A stretch of DNA of 64,000 bases from contig NZ_SNYN01000021.1 in assembly GCF_004363075.1 (NCBI RefSeq), positions 18,161-82,160 of the forward strand, written 5' to 3'. The notes beneath the pieces were generated by a model that did not search any database, was not told the origin of the DNA, and saw only the letters and a program-made list of their open reading frames with translations. The position numbers and the translations under genes were made by a program. The stretch is from Actinorugispora endophytica (GTDB lineage Bacteria; Actinomycetota; Actinomycetes; Streptosporangiales; Streptosporangiaceae). Shown here in pieces: positions 11,982-22,411 of this stretch (position 1 is its first letter; each line of letters opens with the position of its first letter).

Positions 11982-12867
11982 CCACGTGACCAATCCGGGA
12001 GGCGAACTCCCGCCGGAGATCGTCATCGTGACGGGAATGTCGGGAGCCGGGCGCAGCACCGCCGCGCGGGCACTGGAGGATCTGGACTGGTTCGTCGTCG
12101 ACAACCTGCCGCCGGGACTGCTGCCCACCATGATCGATCTCGCCGGGCGCACCCACGGAGCGGTGCCCCGGGTGGCCGCGGTCGTGGACGTGCGCAGCAT
12201 GGCCTTCACCCAGGACCTGCTGTCCACCGCCGAGGAGCTGCGCGGCCGCGGCATCGCCGCGCGCGTGGTGTTCCTCGAGGCCAGCGACGAGACGCTGGTG
12301 CGCCGCTTCGAGAGCGTGCGCCGCCCGCACCCCCTCCAGGGGGACGGCCGGCTGACCGACGGCATCTCCCGCGAACGCGAACTGCTGCGCGCGGTCCGCG
12401 GCGAGGCCGACCTGGTCATCGACACCTCCCAGCTCAACGTGCACCAGCTCAAGGCCAAGATGGTGGGCTTCTTCGGGGAGTCCAAGGAGGCCCACCTGCG
12501 GGCCAACGTCGTCTCCTTCGGCTTCAAGCACGGCCTGCCCGTGGACGCGGACCTCGTCGTCGACTGCCGCTTCCTGCCCAACCCGCACTGGGTGCCGGAC
12601 CTGCGCCCGATGAGCGGGCGGGACGAGCCGGTCCGCGACTACGTGCTGGCCCAGCGCGGCGCCAAGGAGCTGCTGGACTCCTACACCGAGGTGCTGCGCC
12701 TGCTCATCGCCGGGTACCTCCGCGAGGGCAAGCACTACATGACGCTCGCGGTGGGGTGCACCGGCGGCAGGCACCGCAGCGTCGCCATGTCCGAGCAGCT
12801 CGCCGGGCGCCTGCGCGAGGAGGGCGTGGAGGTGAACATCATCCACCGCGACCTGGAACGCGAGTAG
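11971..12867 (+). CDS. rapZ: RapZ/YvcJ-family nucleotide-binding protein
   Basis: A 298-residue P-loop protein. The Walker A is GMSGAGRST, with Arg in place of the usual Lys, as I recall for actinobacterial homologues. It is followed by [15 protein letters not shown]. The C-terminal domain has the conserved [17 protein letters not shown] segment. In E. coli RapZ binds the small RNA GlmZ and senses glucosamine-6-phosphate; in B. subtilis YvcJ affects competence. The actinobacterial role is less clear. It overlaps uvrC and lies upstream of yvcK and whiA, the conserved partner set. Confidence 0.95.
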   Translation: MGDDHVTNPGGELPPEIVIVTGMSGAGRSTAARALEDLDWFVVDNLPPGLLPTMIDLAGRTHGAVPRVAAVVDVRSMAFTQDLLSTAEELRGRGIAARVVFLEASDETLVRRFESVRRPHPLQGDGRLTDGISRERELLRAVRGEADLVIDTSQLNVHQLKAKMVGFFGESKEAHLRANVVSFGFKHGLPVDADLVVDCRFLPNPHWVPDLRPMSGRDEPVRDYVLAQRGAKELLDSYTEVLRLLIAGYLREGKHYMTLAVGCTGGRHRSVAMSEQLAGRLREEGVEVNIIHRDLERE

Positions 12868-12898
12868 GCCGCCTCCCGGATCGCTCCGGGACAGCGGT

Positions 12899-12932
12899 CC
12901 CCGGGACGGCGGCGGGATCCGCCGTCCCGGGG
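12899..12932 (+). terminator. Hairpin between rapZ and yvcK
   Basis: A perfect 14-bp stem (12899-12912 with 12919-12932) and a 6-base loop. There is no U-tract, so it may attenuate or stabilise mRNA rather than terminate fully. It lies 31 bp after the rapZ stop. Confidence 0.55.
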
Positions 12933-13021
12933 ATCCGTCGTACACACCTCCGGGGCCGCCGCGGCCCCGCCAACGACGCCCCGGGCCGCCAGGCCGGGGA
13001 GAAGGAGATGCGCGGACGCCG

Positions 13022-14017
13022 ATGTCGGGTTACGAGGAGGACGCTTCGAGGAGGCGGGGAGCGGACGGGGACGTCCCCCCACCGCCGCGGGTGGTCGCGT
13101 TGGGCGGGGGGCACGGGCTGTACTCCTCGTTGTCCGCGCTGCGCCGGGTGACCACCGACGTCACCGCGGTGGTGACGGTGGCCGACGACGGTGGTTCCAG
13201 CGGGCGGCTGCGCCGGGAGCTGGGCGTCCTCCCCCCCGGGGACCTGCGCATGGCGCTGGCCGCGCTGTGCGGTGACGACGAGTGGGGCAGCACCTGGACC
13301 GAGGTCGTGCAGCACCGCTTCCGCTCCGAGGGCGAACTGCACGGGCACGCCGTGGGGAACCTGCTCATCGTGGCGTTGTGGGAGCTGCTGGGCGACTCCG
13401 TCGCCGGGCTGGACTGGGTCGGGCAGCTGCTCGGCGCGCACGGCCGGGTGCTGCCGATGTCCTCGGTCCCGCTCGACATCGTCGCGGAGGTCGAGGGCGC
13501 CGACCCCGCCCGCCCCGACGAGGTGGTGACCGTGCGCGGCCAGGTGGCGTGCGCCAGCACCCGAGGCCGGGTGCGCTCCATCTCGCTGATCCCCGACCAG
13601 CCGCCGGTGCCCGGCCAGGTGCTCAGGGCCGTGCGCGAGGCCGACTGGGTGGTGTTCGGCCCCGGGTCCTGGTTCACCAGCGTGCTCCCGCACCTGCTCG
13701 TCCCCGATCTGGCGAGGGCGCTGGTGGCCACCAGCGCCCGCCGGGTGGTCGTGCTCAACCTCTCCCCCCAGCGCGGGGAGACCGACGACTTCGCCGCGCA
13801 CACCTACCTGGAGGTCCTGGCCGGGCACGCGCCGGAGCTGGGCGTGGACGTGGTGCTGGCCGACCGCAAGGGCGTGGAGGACGCGGTCCGGCTCGAACGC
13901 GTGGCCGGGGGCCTGGGCGCGGAACTGGTGCTGGACGACCTGGCCGTCGCGGACGGGACGCCCCGGCACGACCCGGAGCGGCTCGCGGCCGCCTTCGACC
14001 GGATCCTCCTCGGCTGA
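13022..14017 (+). CDS. yvcK: YvcK/GlmR-family (gluconeogenesis factor, CofD-like) protein
   Basis: A 331-residue Rossmann-like protein. The nucleotide-sugar-binding N-terminus is VVALGGGHGLYSSLSALRR, followed by VVTVADDGGSSGRLRRELG and PPGDLRMALAAL, all diagnostic of YvcK. GPGSWFTSVLPHLLV occurs in the second half. In Bacillus and mycobacteria (CuvA) these proteins bind UDP-GlcNAc and direct carbon into the cell wall. The ATG at 13022 gives a 27-residue charged lead-in; no better start is evident. Its position between rapZ and whiA is the conserved one. Confidence 0.95.
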   Translation: MSGYEEDASRRRGADGDVPPPPRVVALGGGHGLYSSLSALRRVTTDVTAVVTVADDGGSSGRLRRELGVLPPGDLRMALAALCGDDEWGSTWTEVVQHRFRSEGELHGHAVGNLLIVALWELLGDSVAGLDWVGQLLGAHGRVLPMSSVPLDIVAEVEGADPARPDEVVTVRGQVACASTRGRVRSISLIPDQPPVPGQVLRAVREADWVVFGPGSWFTSVLPHLLVPDLARALVATSARRVVVLNLSPQRGETDDFAAHTYLEVLAGHAPELGVDVVLADRKGVEDAVRLERVAGGLGAELVLDDLAVADGTPRHDPERLAAAFDRILLG

Positions 14018-14203
14018 CGACGGGGTCCGGGAGGTGGGCAGGGCCCCGCGGAGCACGCGGCGCGACTCGCCGGATCGGGCGGGGACATCGGACACACGCG
14101 CGCGGGGGCGTGGCGTTCGGGGAACGGGCAAGTAGTCTGCCACGAGGGCGCCGTTTTCCGGCGGCGTCCTCGCGTGCGTTCTACAGGGGGAGGGACCGCA
14201 TCC

Positions 14204-15184
14204 ATGGCGATGACCGGTGTGGTGAAGGACGAGCTGAGCCGGCTGACCGTTCTCAAGCCATGCTGCCGCAAAGCGGAGGTCTCCACGATCTTGCGCTTCA
14301 CCGGTGGACTGCACCTGGTCAGCGGCCGCATCGTGATCGAGGCCGAACTCGACACCGGGGCGGCCGCGCGCCGACTGCGCAAGGACATCTCCGAGGTCTT
14401 CGGACACGAGTCCGAGGTGGTGGTGCTCGCGCCCAGCGGGCTGCGCAAGGGCAACCGCTACGTGGTCCGGGTGATCAAGGACGGCGAGAGCCTGGCCCGC
14501 CAGACGGGGCTGGTCGACGGCAACGGCCGCCCCGTGCGCGGGCTGCCCCGGCACGTGGTCGCGGGTGGGGCGTGCGACGCCGAGTCCGCGTGGCGCGGCG
14601 CCTTCATCGCGCACGGCTCGCTCACGGAGCCGGGCCGGTCCATGTCCCTGGAGGTCACCTGCCCGGGCCCCGAGGCGGCGCTGGCCCTGGTGGGGGCGGC
14701 GCGCCGCCTCAAGGTGCACGCGAAGGCGCGCGAGGTGCGCGGCGTGGACCGGGTGGTGGTGCGCGACGGCGACTCCATCGGCGCGCTGCTGACCCTGCTG
14801 GGAGCCCACCAGAGCGTGCTGGCCTGGGAGGAGCGCCGGATGCGGCGCGAGGTGCGGGCCACCGCGAACCGGCTGGCCAACTTCGACGACGCCAACCTCC
14901 GGCGCAGCGCCCGCGCCGCGGTCGCGGCGGGCGCCCGGGTCGAGCGGGCCCTGGAGATCCTCGCCGAGGACGCGCCCGAGCACCTGGTCGCCGCGGGGAG
15001 GCTGCGCCTGGCGCACAAGCAGGCGTCCCTGGAGGAGCTCGGGCAGCTCTCCGACCCGCCGCTGACCAAGGACGCCATCGCCGGGAGGATCCGCCGGCTG
15101 CTGGCGATGGCCGACAAGCGAGCAGCGGATCTGGGTGTCCCCAACACCGAGGCCAGCCTGACCCCCGACATGCTCGTGCCGTGA
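14204..15184 (+). CDS. whiA: Sporulation/division transcription factor WhiA
   Basis: WhiA (326 aa) joins a homing-endonuclease-like N-terminal domain to a C-terminal helix-turn-helix that, with WhiB, activates sporulation-septation genes in streptomycetes. The start [14 protein letters not shown] matches the family; GGGGAGGG precedes it. Diagnostic blocks are [25 protein letters not shown], the [16 protein letters not shown] segment and the HTH region [20 protein letters not shown]. An upstream in-frame ATG (14174) adds only 10 atypical residues. Its presence supports a filamentous or sporulating actinomycete, but WhiA is also found in non-sporulating Gram-positives. Confidence 0.97.
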   Translation: MAMTGVVKDELSRLTVLKPCCRKAEVSTILRFTGGLHLVSGRIVIEAELDTGAAARRLRKDISEVFGHESEVVVLAPSGLRKGNRYVVRVIKDGESLARQTGLVDGNGRPVRGLPRHVVAGGACDAESAWRGAFIAHGSLTEPGRSMSLEVTCPGPEAALALVGAARRLKVHAKAREVRGVDRVVVRDGDSIGALLTLLGAHQSVLAWEERRMRREVRATANRLANFDDANLRRSARAAVAAGARVERALEILAEDAPEHLVAAGRLRLAHKQASLEELGQLSDPPLTKDAIAGRIRRLLAMADKRAADLGVPNTEASLTPDMLVP

Positions 15185-16620
<1,436 letters not shown>

Positions 16621-16638
16621 CACGCCGCCCACGGCAAC

Positions 16639-16686
16639 GGCGACGCCCTTCTGACCGGCCCCGACGGCCGGACGGAGGGCGTCGCC
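16639..16686 (+). terminator. gap-pgk intercistronic hairpin
   Basis: GGCGACGCCCTT (16639-16650) pairs with AGGGCGTCGCC (16676-16686), and an inner CCGGCC/GGCCGG stem sits in the loop. There is no U-tract. It may act as a partial terminator or mRNA stabiliser, making gap mRNA more abundant than pgk-tpiA, a common pattern in this operon. Confidence 0.5.
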
Positions 16687-16721
16687 GCCCATGTACACCA
16701 CTTCCAGAAGGGGAAGTAGAC

Positions 16722-17909
16722 ATGCGGACGATCGAGGACCTCGACGTCGCGGGCAAGCGCGTTTTCGTCCGGGCCGACCTCAACGTGCCCCTCGACGGTG
16801 ACCGCATCACCGACGACGGCCGCATCCGGGCCAGCCTGCCCACCATCAACGCGCTGCGCGGGCGCGGCGCCCGCGTCGTCGTCGGCGCCCACCTGGGCCG
16901 GCCCAAGGGCAAACCCGACCCCGCCTTCTCGCTGCGCCCGGTCGCCGCGCGCCTGGGCGAGCTGCTGGGCGCCGAGGTGCGCTTCGCCGAGGACACCGCG
17001 GGCGAGTCCGCCCTCGCGGCCAGCCGCGCGCTGGCCGACGGCGAGGTCGCCCTGGTCGAGAACCTGCGCTTCGAGCCGGGGGAGACCAGTAAGGACGACA
17101 CCGAGCGCGGCGGGTTCGCCGACCGGCTCGCGGCCCTGGCCGAGCTCTACGTCGGCGACGGCTTCGGCGCCGTGCACCGCAGGCACGCCAGCGTCTTCGA
17201 CCTGCCCCAGCGCCTGCCGCACGCGGCCGGCGGCCTGGTGTTCACCGAGGTCGACGTGCTGCGCAGGCTCACCGAGTCCCCCGAGCGGCCCTACGCGGTG
17301 GTGCTCGGCGGCTCCAAGGTCTCCGACAAGCTCGGCGTCATCGACAACCTGCTGAACACCGCCGACCGCATCCTCGTCGGCGGCGGGATGACGTACACCT
17401 TCCTCGCGGCCAAGGGCCACGAGGTGGGCTCCAGCCTGCTGGAGCGCGACCAGATCGACACCGTCAACGAGTACCTGCGCCGCGCCGACGAGCGCGGTGT
17501 CGAGTTCGTGCTCCCCGTCGACGTGGTGGCCGCCGAGAAGTTCGCGGCCGACGCGGTGCACGACGTGGTCGGCGCCGAGGAGATCCCCGCGGACCGGATG
17601 GGCCTGGACATCGGCCCCGCCTCGGCCGAGCTCTTCGCCGCAAAGCTGGCCGACGCCCGGACCGTGTTCTGGAACGGCCCGATGGGCGTGTTCGAGATGG
17701 AGCCCTACGCCGGAGGCACCCGCGCGGTGGCCCAGGCGCTGCTGGACTCGGACGCGTTCACCGTGGTCGGCGGCGGCGACTCCGCCGCGGCCGTGCGCGC
17801 GCTCGGCTTCGACGAGAACGCGTTCGGGCACATCTCCACCGGCGGCGGCGCCAGCCTGGAGTACCTCGAAGGCAAGACCCTGCCCGGCATCGCGGCACTG
17901 GAGGACTGA
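16722..17909 (+). CDS. pgk: Phosphoglycerate kinase
   Basis: A 395-residue two-domain kinase that transfers phosphate from 1,3-bisphosphoglycerate to ADP. The N-terminal substrate-binding signature is [14 protein letters not shown], followed by GAHLGRPKG. The C-terminal nucleotide domain has [14 protein letters not shown] and the end-region motif [15 protein letters not shown]. The ATG at 16722 has AGAAGGGGAAG upstream. Seven bases separate it from tpiA, so they are translated from one message. Confidence 0.98.
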   Translation: MRTIEDLDVAGKRVFVRADLNVPLDGDRITDDGRIRASLPTINALRGRGARVVVGAHLGRPKGKPDPAFSLRPVAARLGELLGAEVRFAEDTAGESALAASRALADGEVALVENLRFEPGETSKDDTERGGFADRLAALAELYVGDGFGAVHRRHASVFDLPQRLPHAAGGLVFTEVDVLRRLTESPERPYAVVLGGSKVSDKLGVIDNLLNTADRILVGGGMTYTFLAAKGHEVGSSLLERDQIDTVNEYLRRADERGVEFVLPVDVVAAEKFAADAVHDVVGAEEIPADRMGLDIGPASAELFAAKLADARTVFWNGPMGVFEMEPYAGGTRAVAQALLDSDAFTVVGGGDSAAAVRALGFDENAFGHISTGGGASLEYLEGKTLPGIAALED

Positions 17910-17916
17910 GGAAGAC

Positions 17917-18702
17917 ATGGCAACCGCCAAGCGCAAGCCGCTGATCGCGGGCAACTGGAAGCTGCACAACAACCACCTCGAAGCCATCGCGCTGGTGCAG
18001 AAGATGGCGTTCTCCCTCGACGAGGCCGACTTCGAGGCCGCCGAGGTCGTGGTGCTGCCGCCGTTCACCGCGCTGCGCAGCGTGCAGACCCTCGTCGAGG
18101 GTGACAAGCTGCGCATCGGCTACGGCGCCCAGGACATCTCCCAGCACGAGAAGGGCGCCTACACCGGTGAGGTGTCCGGACCGATGCTGGCCAAGCTCGG
18201 CTGCTCCTACGTGCTGGCCGGGCACTCCGAGCGGCGCGAGTACCACCGCGAGGACGACGCGGTGGTGAACGCCAAGGTCAAGGCCGCCTTCGCCAACGAC
18301 ATCACGCCGATCCTGTGCCTGGGGGAGGGCCTGGACGTCCGCAAGGCCGGCCGGCAGGTCGAGCACTCCCTCGCCCAGCTGGAAGGCGCGCTCAAGGGCG
18401 TCACCGAGGAGCAGGCCCGCCGCCTGGTCGTCGCGTACGAGCCCGTGTGGGCGATCGGCACCGGCGAGGTCGCCACCCCCGAGGACGCCCAGGAGGTGTG
18501 CGCGGCGCTGCGCGCCCGGCTCGGCGAGCTGTACTCGCCCGAGACCGCCGAGCAGACCCGCGTCCTGTACGGCGGCTCGGTCAAGAGCGACAACGTCGCG
18601 GCCATCCTGAGCAAGGACGACGTGGACGGGGCCCTGGTGGGCGGCGCGAGCCTCAAGGCCGACGAGTTCGTGAAGCTGGCCCGCCTCGGAGAGCAGAAGT
18701 AG
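17917..18702 (+). CDS. tpiA: Triosephosphate isomerase
   Basis: A 261-residue TIM barrel interconverting dihydroxyacetone phosphate and glyceraldehyde-3-phosphate. Active-site motifs are [10 protein letters not shown] (Asn, Lys), [11 protein letters not shown] (His) and [12 protein letters not shown] (catalytic Glu, loop 6). [10 protein letters not shown] is the phosphate-binding loop. It is the last gene of the gap-pgk-tpiA set and is followed by a strong hairpin. Confidence 0.98.
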   Translation: MATAKRKPLIAGNWKLHNNHLEAIALVQKMAFSLDEADFEAAEVVVLPPFTALRSVQTLVEGDKLRIGYGAQDISQHEKGAYTGEVSGPMLAKLGCSYVLAGHSERREYHREDDAVVNAKVKAAFANDITPILCLGEGLDVRKAGRQVEHSLAQLEGALKGVTEEQARRLVVAYEPVWAIGTGEVATPEDAQEVCAALRARLGELYSPETAEQTRVLYGGSVKSDNVAAILSKDDVDGALVGGASLKADEFVKLARLGEQK

Positions 18703-18721
18703 TACGCGTTCTCCCGCGTTT

Positions 18722-18757
18722 CGACGGGCCCGCACCGATTTCGGTGCGGGCCCGTCG
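18722..18757 (+). terminator. tpiA terminator hairpin
   Basis: A perfect 16-bp GC-rich stem (18722-18737 with 18742-18757) closed by ATTT. It begins 20 bp after the tpiA stop. A U-tract is absent, as is usual for actinobacterial terminators. Confidence 0.75.
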
Positions 18758-19011
18758 GCGTCGGAGGGCAGGCGAAAGTTCCGTATCCATCGGGAAACAG
18801 GCCGTCGGATCCCGCCAAAACCAGTGATCCACGCGCTACGATGCGCGAAGGTTCCCCTGAACCGATCCGGGCCCCGCTGGGCGCGGGGTAAAATCAGGTA
18901 CTGTCCCCGGTCCCATGCCCGCAGATCCGCCTTCCCCTCGGTTGGCGCGAGTGCGGGAGGGGCCTTAGGTCGTCAATTCCCCCTCGCCGGGGTTGAGTTA
19001 CGGGTGAGCAC
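18758..19011 (+). other. secG upstream region
   Basis: 254 bp without a gene. AT-richer hexamers such as TACGAT (18837-18842) and TAAAAT (18889-18894) are candidate -10 elements, and a small GC hairpin (around 18873-18889) lies between them. I could not pick a single promoter. Confidence 0.35.
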
Positions 19012-19245
19012 GTGATTCTCGGTCTGTCCATTGTCCTGATGCTCGTCAGCCTGCTGCTGATCATGCTGGTGCTGCTCCACAAGGGCAAGGGCGGAGGCCT
19101 GTCCGATCTGTTCGGCGGCGGCGTCACGTCCTCCCTGGGCGGTTCCTCGGTGGTCGAACGCAACCTCGACCGCCTGACCATCGTCTCCGGCTCGGTCTGG
19201 ATCGTCTGCGTCGTCGCGCTCGGCCTGCTCATCCAACGGGGATAG
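19012..19245 (+). CDS. secG: Preprotein translocase subunit SecG
   Basis: A 77-residue protein with two membrane segments flanking the conserved cytoplasmic loop (LLHKGKGGGLSDLFGGG, then a GGSSVVERNLDR block). SecG associates with SecYE and aids SecA-driven export. The GTG at 19012 begins directly at the first membrane helix. Its location after gap-pgk-tpiA is a widely conserved actinobacterial arrangement. Confidence 0.96.
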   Translation: MILGLSIVLMLVSLLLIMLVLLHKGKGGGLSDLFGGGVTSSLGGSSVVERNLDRLTIVSGSVWIVCVVALGLLIQRG

Positions 19246-19362
19246 TCCACCTCGATCCAGTGCCCGTACGGCCCGGGCACGCGCGCCCGGCCCCTGAGCG
19301 CCGTGCGGAGCGCGCACCAAGTCTCCCCTCACCGAGGGGTAAGCACGCCGAAGGAGTTTTTC

Positions 19363-19734
19363 GTGGGTAGTGGCAGTGCCATCCGTGGCAGCCGCGTCGG
19401 TGCCGGCCCGATGGGCGAGGCCGAGCGAGGCGAGTCCGCGCCGCGGATCCGTATCGCGTTCTACTGCGCCAACAAGCACGAAGTGATCCCGAGCTTCTCG
19501 CACGAGGCCCAGGTCCCGGAGGAGTGGGACTGCCCCCGCTGCGGTTTCCCCGCGGGCAAGGACCCGGAGAACCCCCCGGCCCCGCCGAGGACCGAGCCGT
19601 ACAAGACGCACCTGGCGTACGTGAAGGAGCGCCGCAGCGACGCCGACGGCCAGGCGATCCTGGAGGAGGCCCTGGCCAAGCTGCGCGCCGACCGCGCCGC
19701 CATGGACGCGGCGATCAAGGCGATGAGCAACTAG
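19363..19734 (+). CDS. rbpA: RNA polymerase-binding protein RbpA
   Basis: A 123-residue actinobacteria-specific activator that binds the principal sigma factor and stabilises the open complex. The N-terminal tail and core follow the family closely: GSGSAIRGSRVGAGPMGEAE, then the zinc-type segment FYCANKHEV and WDCPRCGFPAG. The sigma-interaction helix is near LAYVKERRSDADG. The GTG at 19363 is chosen because AAGGAG (19351-19356) precedes it and homologues start with this residue run. An upstream ATG (19303) adds unrelated residues. Confidence 0.97.
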   Translation: MGSGSAIRGSRVGAGPMGEAERGESAPRIRIAFYCANKHEVIPSFSHEAQVPEEWDCPRCGFPAGKDPENPPAPPRTEPYKTHLAYVKERRSDADGQAILEEALAKLRADRAAMDAAIKAMSN

Positions 19735-19752
19735 CGCCCTCCCGCCGTTCGA

Positions 19753-19780
19753 CCCCACCGGTCTCCCACCGGTGGGGTTT
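19753..19780 (+). terminator. rbpA terminator
   Basis: CCCCACCGGT (19753-19762) pairs perfectly with ACCGGTGGGG (19768-19777), loop CTCCC, followed by TTT. It begins 18 bp after the rbpA stop and also lies just before the convergent IclR gene. Confidence 0.8.
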
Positions 19781-19787
19781 CGTCATG

Positions 19788-20546
19788 TCAGGGGGCCCTG
19801 CCGCCGAGGCGGCGGGTGAGTTCGGCGGCCGCGTCGCGGGCCCGCGCGGCCAGCGCCCCGGGGGTGACCGGGCGTTCGCACGGGAGGGTGAGGCCGATCG
19901 CGGCGACGGGCGTGCCCGAGTGGTCGAAGGCGGTGGCCGCGACCGAGGTGTAGCCCTCGGTGACCTGGCCGTCCTCCCGGGAGAAGCCCCGGCGGCGCTC
20001 CAGCGCGAGGACCTCCCGCAGTTCGGCGGGGGAGGCCGGGCCTCGCCCGGTCCGGGTGGTGAACCGCTCGGGGCCGGGGTACAGGGCCCGCACCTGGGCG
20101 CGCGGCAGCCACGCCAGCATCGCGCGCCCCGACGCGGTCAGGTGCGCGGGAAGGCGCACACCCACCCCGGTGACGAGTGCGGGCGCGTGCGGAGGCCGCT
20201 CCTTGAGCAGGTAGAGGGTGTCCGCGCCGTGCAAGACCCCCAGGTGCGCGGTCGCGCCGGTCTGCGCGGCCGTCCGCGCCACCAGGGGCCGGGCCAGCCG
20301 CTCCAGCGGGTCGTGCCGCAGGTAGGCCGAGCCGATCTCGAAGGCGGCCACTCCCAGCCCCCACCGCCGCTCCTCCGGCAGGTGCGTCACGAAGCCCTCC
20401 TCGGCCAGGGTCTCCAGCAGCTGGTAGGCGCTGGAGCGCGGCAGGTCAAGACCGCGCGCGATCGCGGCGGCCGATACCGGCCCGGCCTGCGCGGCCAGGA
20501 AGCGCAGCAGCCGGACGGCCCGGGTCGCGGCTGGGACGAGGCTCAT
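19788..20546 (-). CDS. IclR-family transcriptional regulator
   Basis: A 252-residue regulator. The winged helix is N-terminal (AATRAVRLLRFLAAQ, then a helix-turn-helix GLDLPRSSAYQLLETLAEEGF). The C-terminal effector domain follows from about residue 75 (LGVLHGADTLYLLKE, LTASGRAMLAWLP, DGQVTEGYTSVAATAFD). It is divergent from a ring-cleaving-dioxygenase/hydrolase pair and shares an AT-rich 131-bp intergenic region with it, so local control of those genes is likely. The effector may be an aromatic or quinone-like compound; this is inferred only from the neighbours. Confidence 0.9.
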   Translation of the reverse strand: MSLVPAATRAVRLLRFLAAQAGPVSAAAIARGLDLPRSSAYQLLETLAEEGFVTHLPEERRWGLGVAAFEIGSAYLRHDPLERLARPLVARTAAQTGATAHLGVLHGADTLYLLKERPPHAPALVTGVGVRLPAHLTASGRAMLAWLPRAQVRALYPGPERFTTRTGRGPASPAELREVLALERRRGFSREDGQVTEGYTSVAATAFDHSGTPVAAIGLTLPCERPVTPGALAARARDAAAELTRRLGGRAP

Positions 20547-20605
20547 GGCTTGATTCTCACCGGTCGCGCCGGGGGATGGAACAGTGCGGCCCCGGATCGC
20601 GAATC

Positions 20606-20640
20606 AGGGGAATATCGTTTAAATTTCAACTGTTTACCGG
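20606..20640. promoter_or_regulatory. AT-rich divergent promoter/operator region (IclR / dioxygenase)
   Basis: This 35-bp patch (AATATCGTTTAAATTTCAAC and TGTTTACC) is far more AT-rich than its surroundings and lies midway between the divergent IclR and dioxygenase genes. It probably contains both promoters and the regulator's binding site. No perfect palindrome is visible. Confidence 0.4.
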
Positions 20641-20677
20641 TGTGTCTAACTCTTCGAGAGTGGAAGTGAGTACGGTC

Positions 20678-21628
20678 ATGAGCGTGCGGCCCTCGGGTAT
20701 CCACCACGTCACGGCGATCGCGAGCGATCCACAGGCCAACGCGGACTTCTACCGCAAGGCGCTGGGGATGCGGCTGGTGAAGCGGACGGTCAACTTCGAC
20801 TCGCCGGACACCTACCACCTGTACTACGGCGACCGGGCGGGCAACCCGGGCACCGTCATGACCTTCTTCCCGTGGCCGGACGCGCCCAGGGGGCGCATCG
20901 GAGCGGGGCAGGCCACCGTCACCTCCTTCTCCGTCCCCGAGGGCTCGCTCGGCTGGTGGCAGACCCACCTCGCGCGGCTGGGAGTGGAGTCCTCCCGGCC
21001 GGCCGAGCGGCTGGAGGAGGACGTGCTGAGCCTGCGCGACCCCGACGGCCTCGTCATCGAGCTGGTCGCCAGCACCGACCACCACGACACCGACCCGTGG
21101 GACGGCGGCGAGGTCCCCCTCGAACACGCCATCCGCGGCATCCGCGCGGTCACCCTCACCGAGCGGGACCACGAGCAGACCGCGGCCATGCTCCAGGGGC
21201 AGCTCGGCTTCACCCTGGCCGCCGAGCAGGGCGACCGCCTGCGGTTCCGCACCGGCGCGGCCGGGGACGGCGTGGGCGACATCGTGGACGTCATCGCCTC
21301 GCCCGGCGCCCGGCTCGGGCACGTCGCCGCGGGGACCGTGCACCACGTCGCCTACCGCGCCCCCGACCAGCAGGCCCAGGCCGACTGGCGCCAGACCCTG
21401 CTGGACGCCGGAGTGGACGTGACCGAGGTGCGGGACCGCTCCTACTTCACCTCGATCTACTTCCGCGAGCCCGGCGGCGTGCTGCTGGAGATCGCCACCG
21501 ACGGCCCCGGGTTCGACTACGACGAGCCGCTGCTGGAACTGGGCCGCAGACTCAGGCTGCCGCCGTGGCTGGAGCCCGGCCGCGCGCAGATCGAGCAGGG
21601 CCTGCCCGTTCTGAAGACCGAGGAGTGA
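20678..21628 (+). CDS. VOC-family ring-cleaving dioxygenase (MhqO/MhqE-like)
   Basis: A 316-residue protein built of two vicinal-oxygen-chelate modules. Likely metal ligands are His in GIHHVTAIA, Glu in GLVIELVAS, then His in VHHVAYRA and Glu in GVLLEIATD. Size and layout match the MhqO/MhqE proteins of Firmicutes, which are proposed to open hydroquinone-type rings during quinone stress. The ATG at 20678 is used; a GTG at 20666 would add four residues. Its stop overlaps or abuts the start of an alpha/beta hydrolase, the MhqD-type partner. Confidence 0.88.
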   Translation: MSVRPSGIHHVTAIASDPQANADFYRKALGMRLVKRTVNFDSPDTYHLYYGDRAGNPGTVMTFFPWPDAPRGRIGAGQATVTSFSVPEGSLGWWQTHLARLGVESSRPAERLEEDVLSLRDPDGLVIELVASTDHHDTDPWDGGEVPLEHAIRGIRAVTLTERDHEQTAAMLQGQLGFTLAAEQGDRLRFRTGAAGDGVGDIVDVIASPGARLGHVAAGTVHHVAYRAPDQQAQADWRQTLLDAGVDVTEVRDRSYFTSIYFREPGGVLLEIATDGPGFDYDEPLLELGRRLRLPPWLEPGRAQIEQGLPVLKTEE

Positions 21629-21630
21629 GC

Positions 21631-22260
21631 GTGGGAGACCTCGGCTTCGAGCACGTGTTCCGCCCGGCCGCCGGGCCGGGCGGCCCCACCCTGCTCCTGC
21701 TGCACGGCACCGGCGCGGACGAGCACGACCTGCTGGGCCTGGGCCGCCTGCTCGCGCCCGGCGCGGCGCTGCTGTCCCCGCGCGGCAGGGTCAGCGAGCA
21801 CGGCGCGAACCGCTGGTTCCGCCGCCTGCGCGAAGGCGTCTTCGACGTGGACGACGTGATCGCCCGCTCGGGCGAGCTGGCGGGGTTCGTCGGCGCGGCC
21901 ACCGCCGCCTACGACCTCGACCCGGCCGGCGTGGTGGCGGTCGGCTTCTCCAACGGCGCGAACATGGCGGCGGCCACCCTGCTGCTGCACCCGGGGCTGC
22001 TCAGGGCCGCCGCGCTGTTCGCCGTCGCCGCGCCCCTGCAGGGCCGCGAGCCCGAACAGGTGGACCTGTCGGGCACGCCGGTGTTCATCGGGGCGGGGGT
22101 GGAGGACCGGATGACGACCATCGACCAGGCCCGCCTCCTGGCCGGGCAGCTGCGGGAGCGGTCCGCCGCCGTGCGGATGCGCGAGCACCCGGGGGGCCAC
22201 GGCATCCCCCAGGAGGTACTGGACGACGCCGGGGAGTGGTTCTCCGAGAGCGTCCTGTAG
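21631..22260 (+). CDS. Alpha/beta hydrolase (MhqD/carboxylesterase-like)
   Basis: A 209-residue serine hydrolase. The oxyanion region is LLLHGTGADEHDLL, the nucleophile Ser is in GFSNGANMA, and the Asp and His of the triad are probably GVEDRM and GGHGIPQ. This is the small phospholipase/carboxylesterase family. In Bacillus and Staphylococcus its MhqD members are co-regulated with MhqO/MhqE and needed for quinone tolerance. The GTG at 21631 has GAGGAG five bases upstream; a GTG at 21625 overlapping the previous stop is the alternative. It is co-transcribed with the dioxygenase. Confidence 0.88.
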   Translation: MGDLGFEHVFRPAAGPGGPTLLLLHGTGADEHDLLGLGRLLAPGAALLSPRGRVSEHGANRWFRRLREGVFDVDDVIARSGELAGFVGAATAAYDLDPAGVVAVGFSNGANMAAATLLLHPGLLRAAALFAVAAPLQGREPEQVDLSGTPVFIGAGVEDRMTTIDQARLLAGQLRERSAAVRMREHPGGHGIPQEVLDDAGEWFSESVL

Positions 22261-22303
22261 ACGGTCGCCCCGGGGCGTCCCCCGGGAGACCCGATGGACG
22301 CGG

Positions 22304-22344
22304 CCCCGTGCCCGGGGCGCCTCACGGGGTTCCCGGGCACGGGG
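22304..22344 (+). terminator. Terminator after the dioxygenase-hydrolase pair
   Basis: A 13-bp perfect stem (22304-22316 with 22332-22344) with a 15-base loop, 44 bp after the hydrolase stop. No U-tract. Confidence 0.6.
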
Positions 22345-22398
22345 GTACCCGCGGTGGACATGGCCACCGGGGTCTCGTGACCGGGGGGAAGCGGCCGG

Positions 22399-22411
22399 TA
22401 GCGTCCCGGCA
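22399..22411 (+). promoter_or_regulatory. Putative leaderless -10 of the PD-(D/E)XK-like gene
   Basis: TAGCGT (22399-22404) fits the TANNNT -10 pattern and ends six bases before the ATG at 22411, which has no Shine-Dalgarno. A GTGACC at 22377-22382 is a possible -35. Confidence 0.45.

Noticed and set aside
9960..15184. uvrC-rapZ-yvcK-whiA as a new functional system
   Set aside because: This gene order is long known and broadly conserved in Gram-positive bacteria.
19740..19790. tRNA-like GTTCGA string after rbpA
   Set aside because: There is no acceptor stem, anticodon arm or CCA-end structure around it; the region is a simple terminator hairpin.
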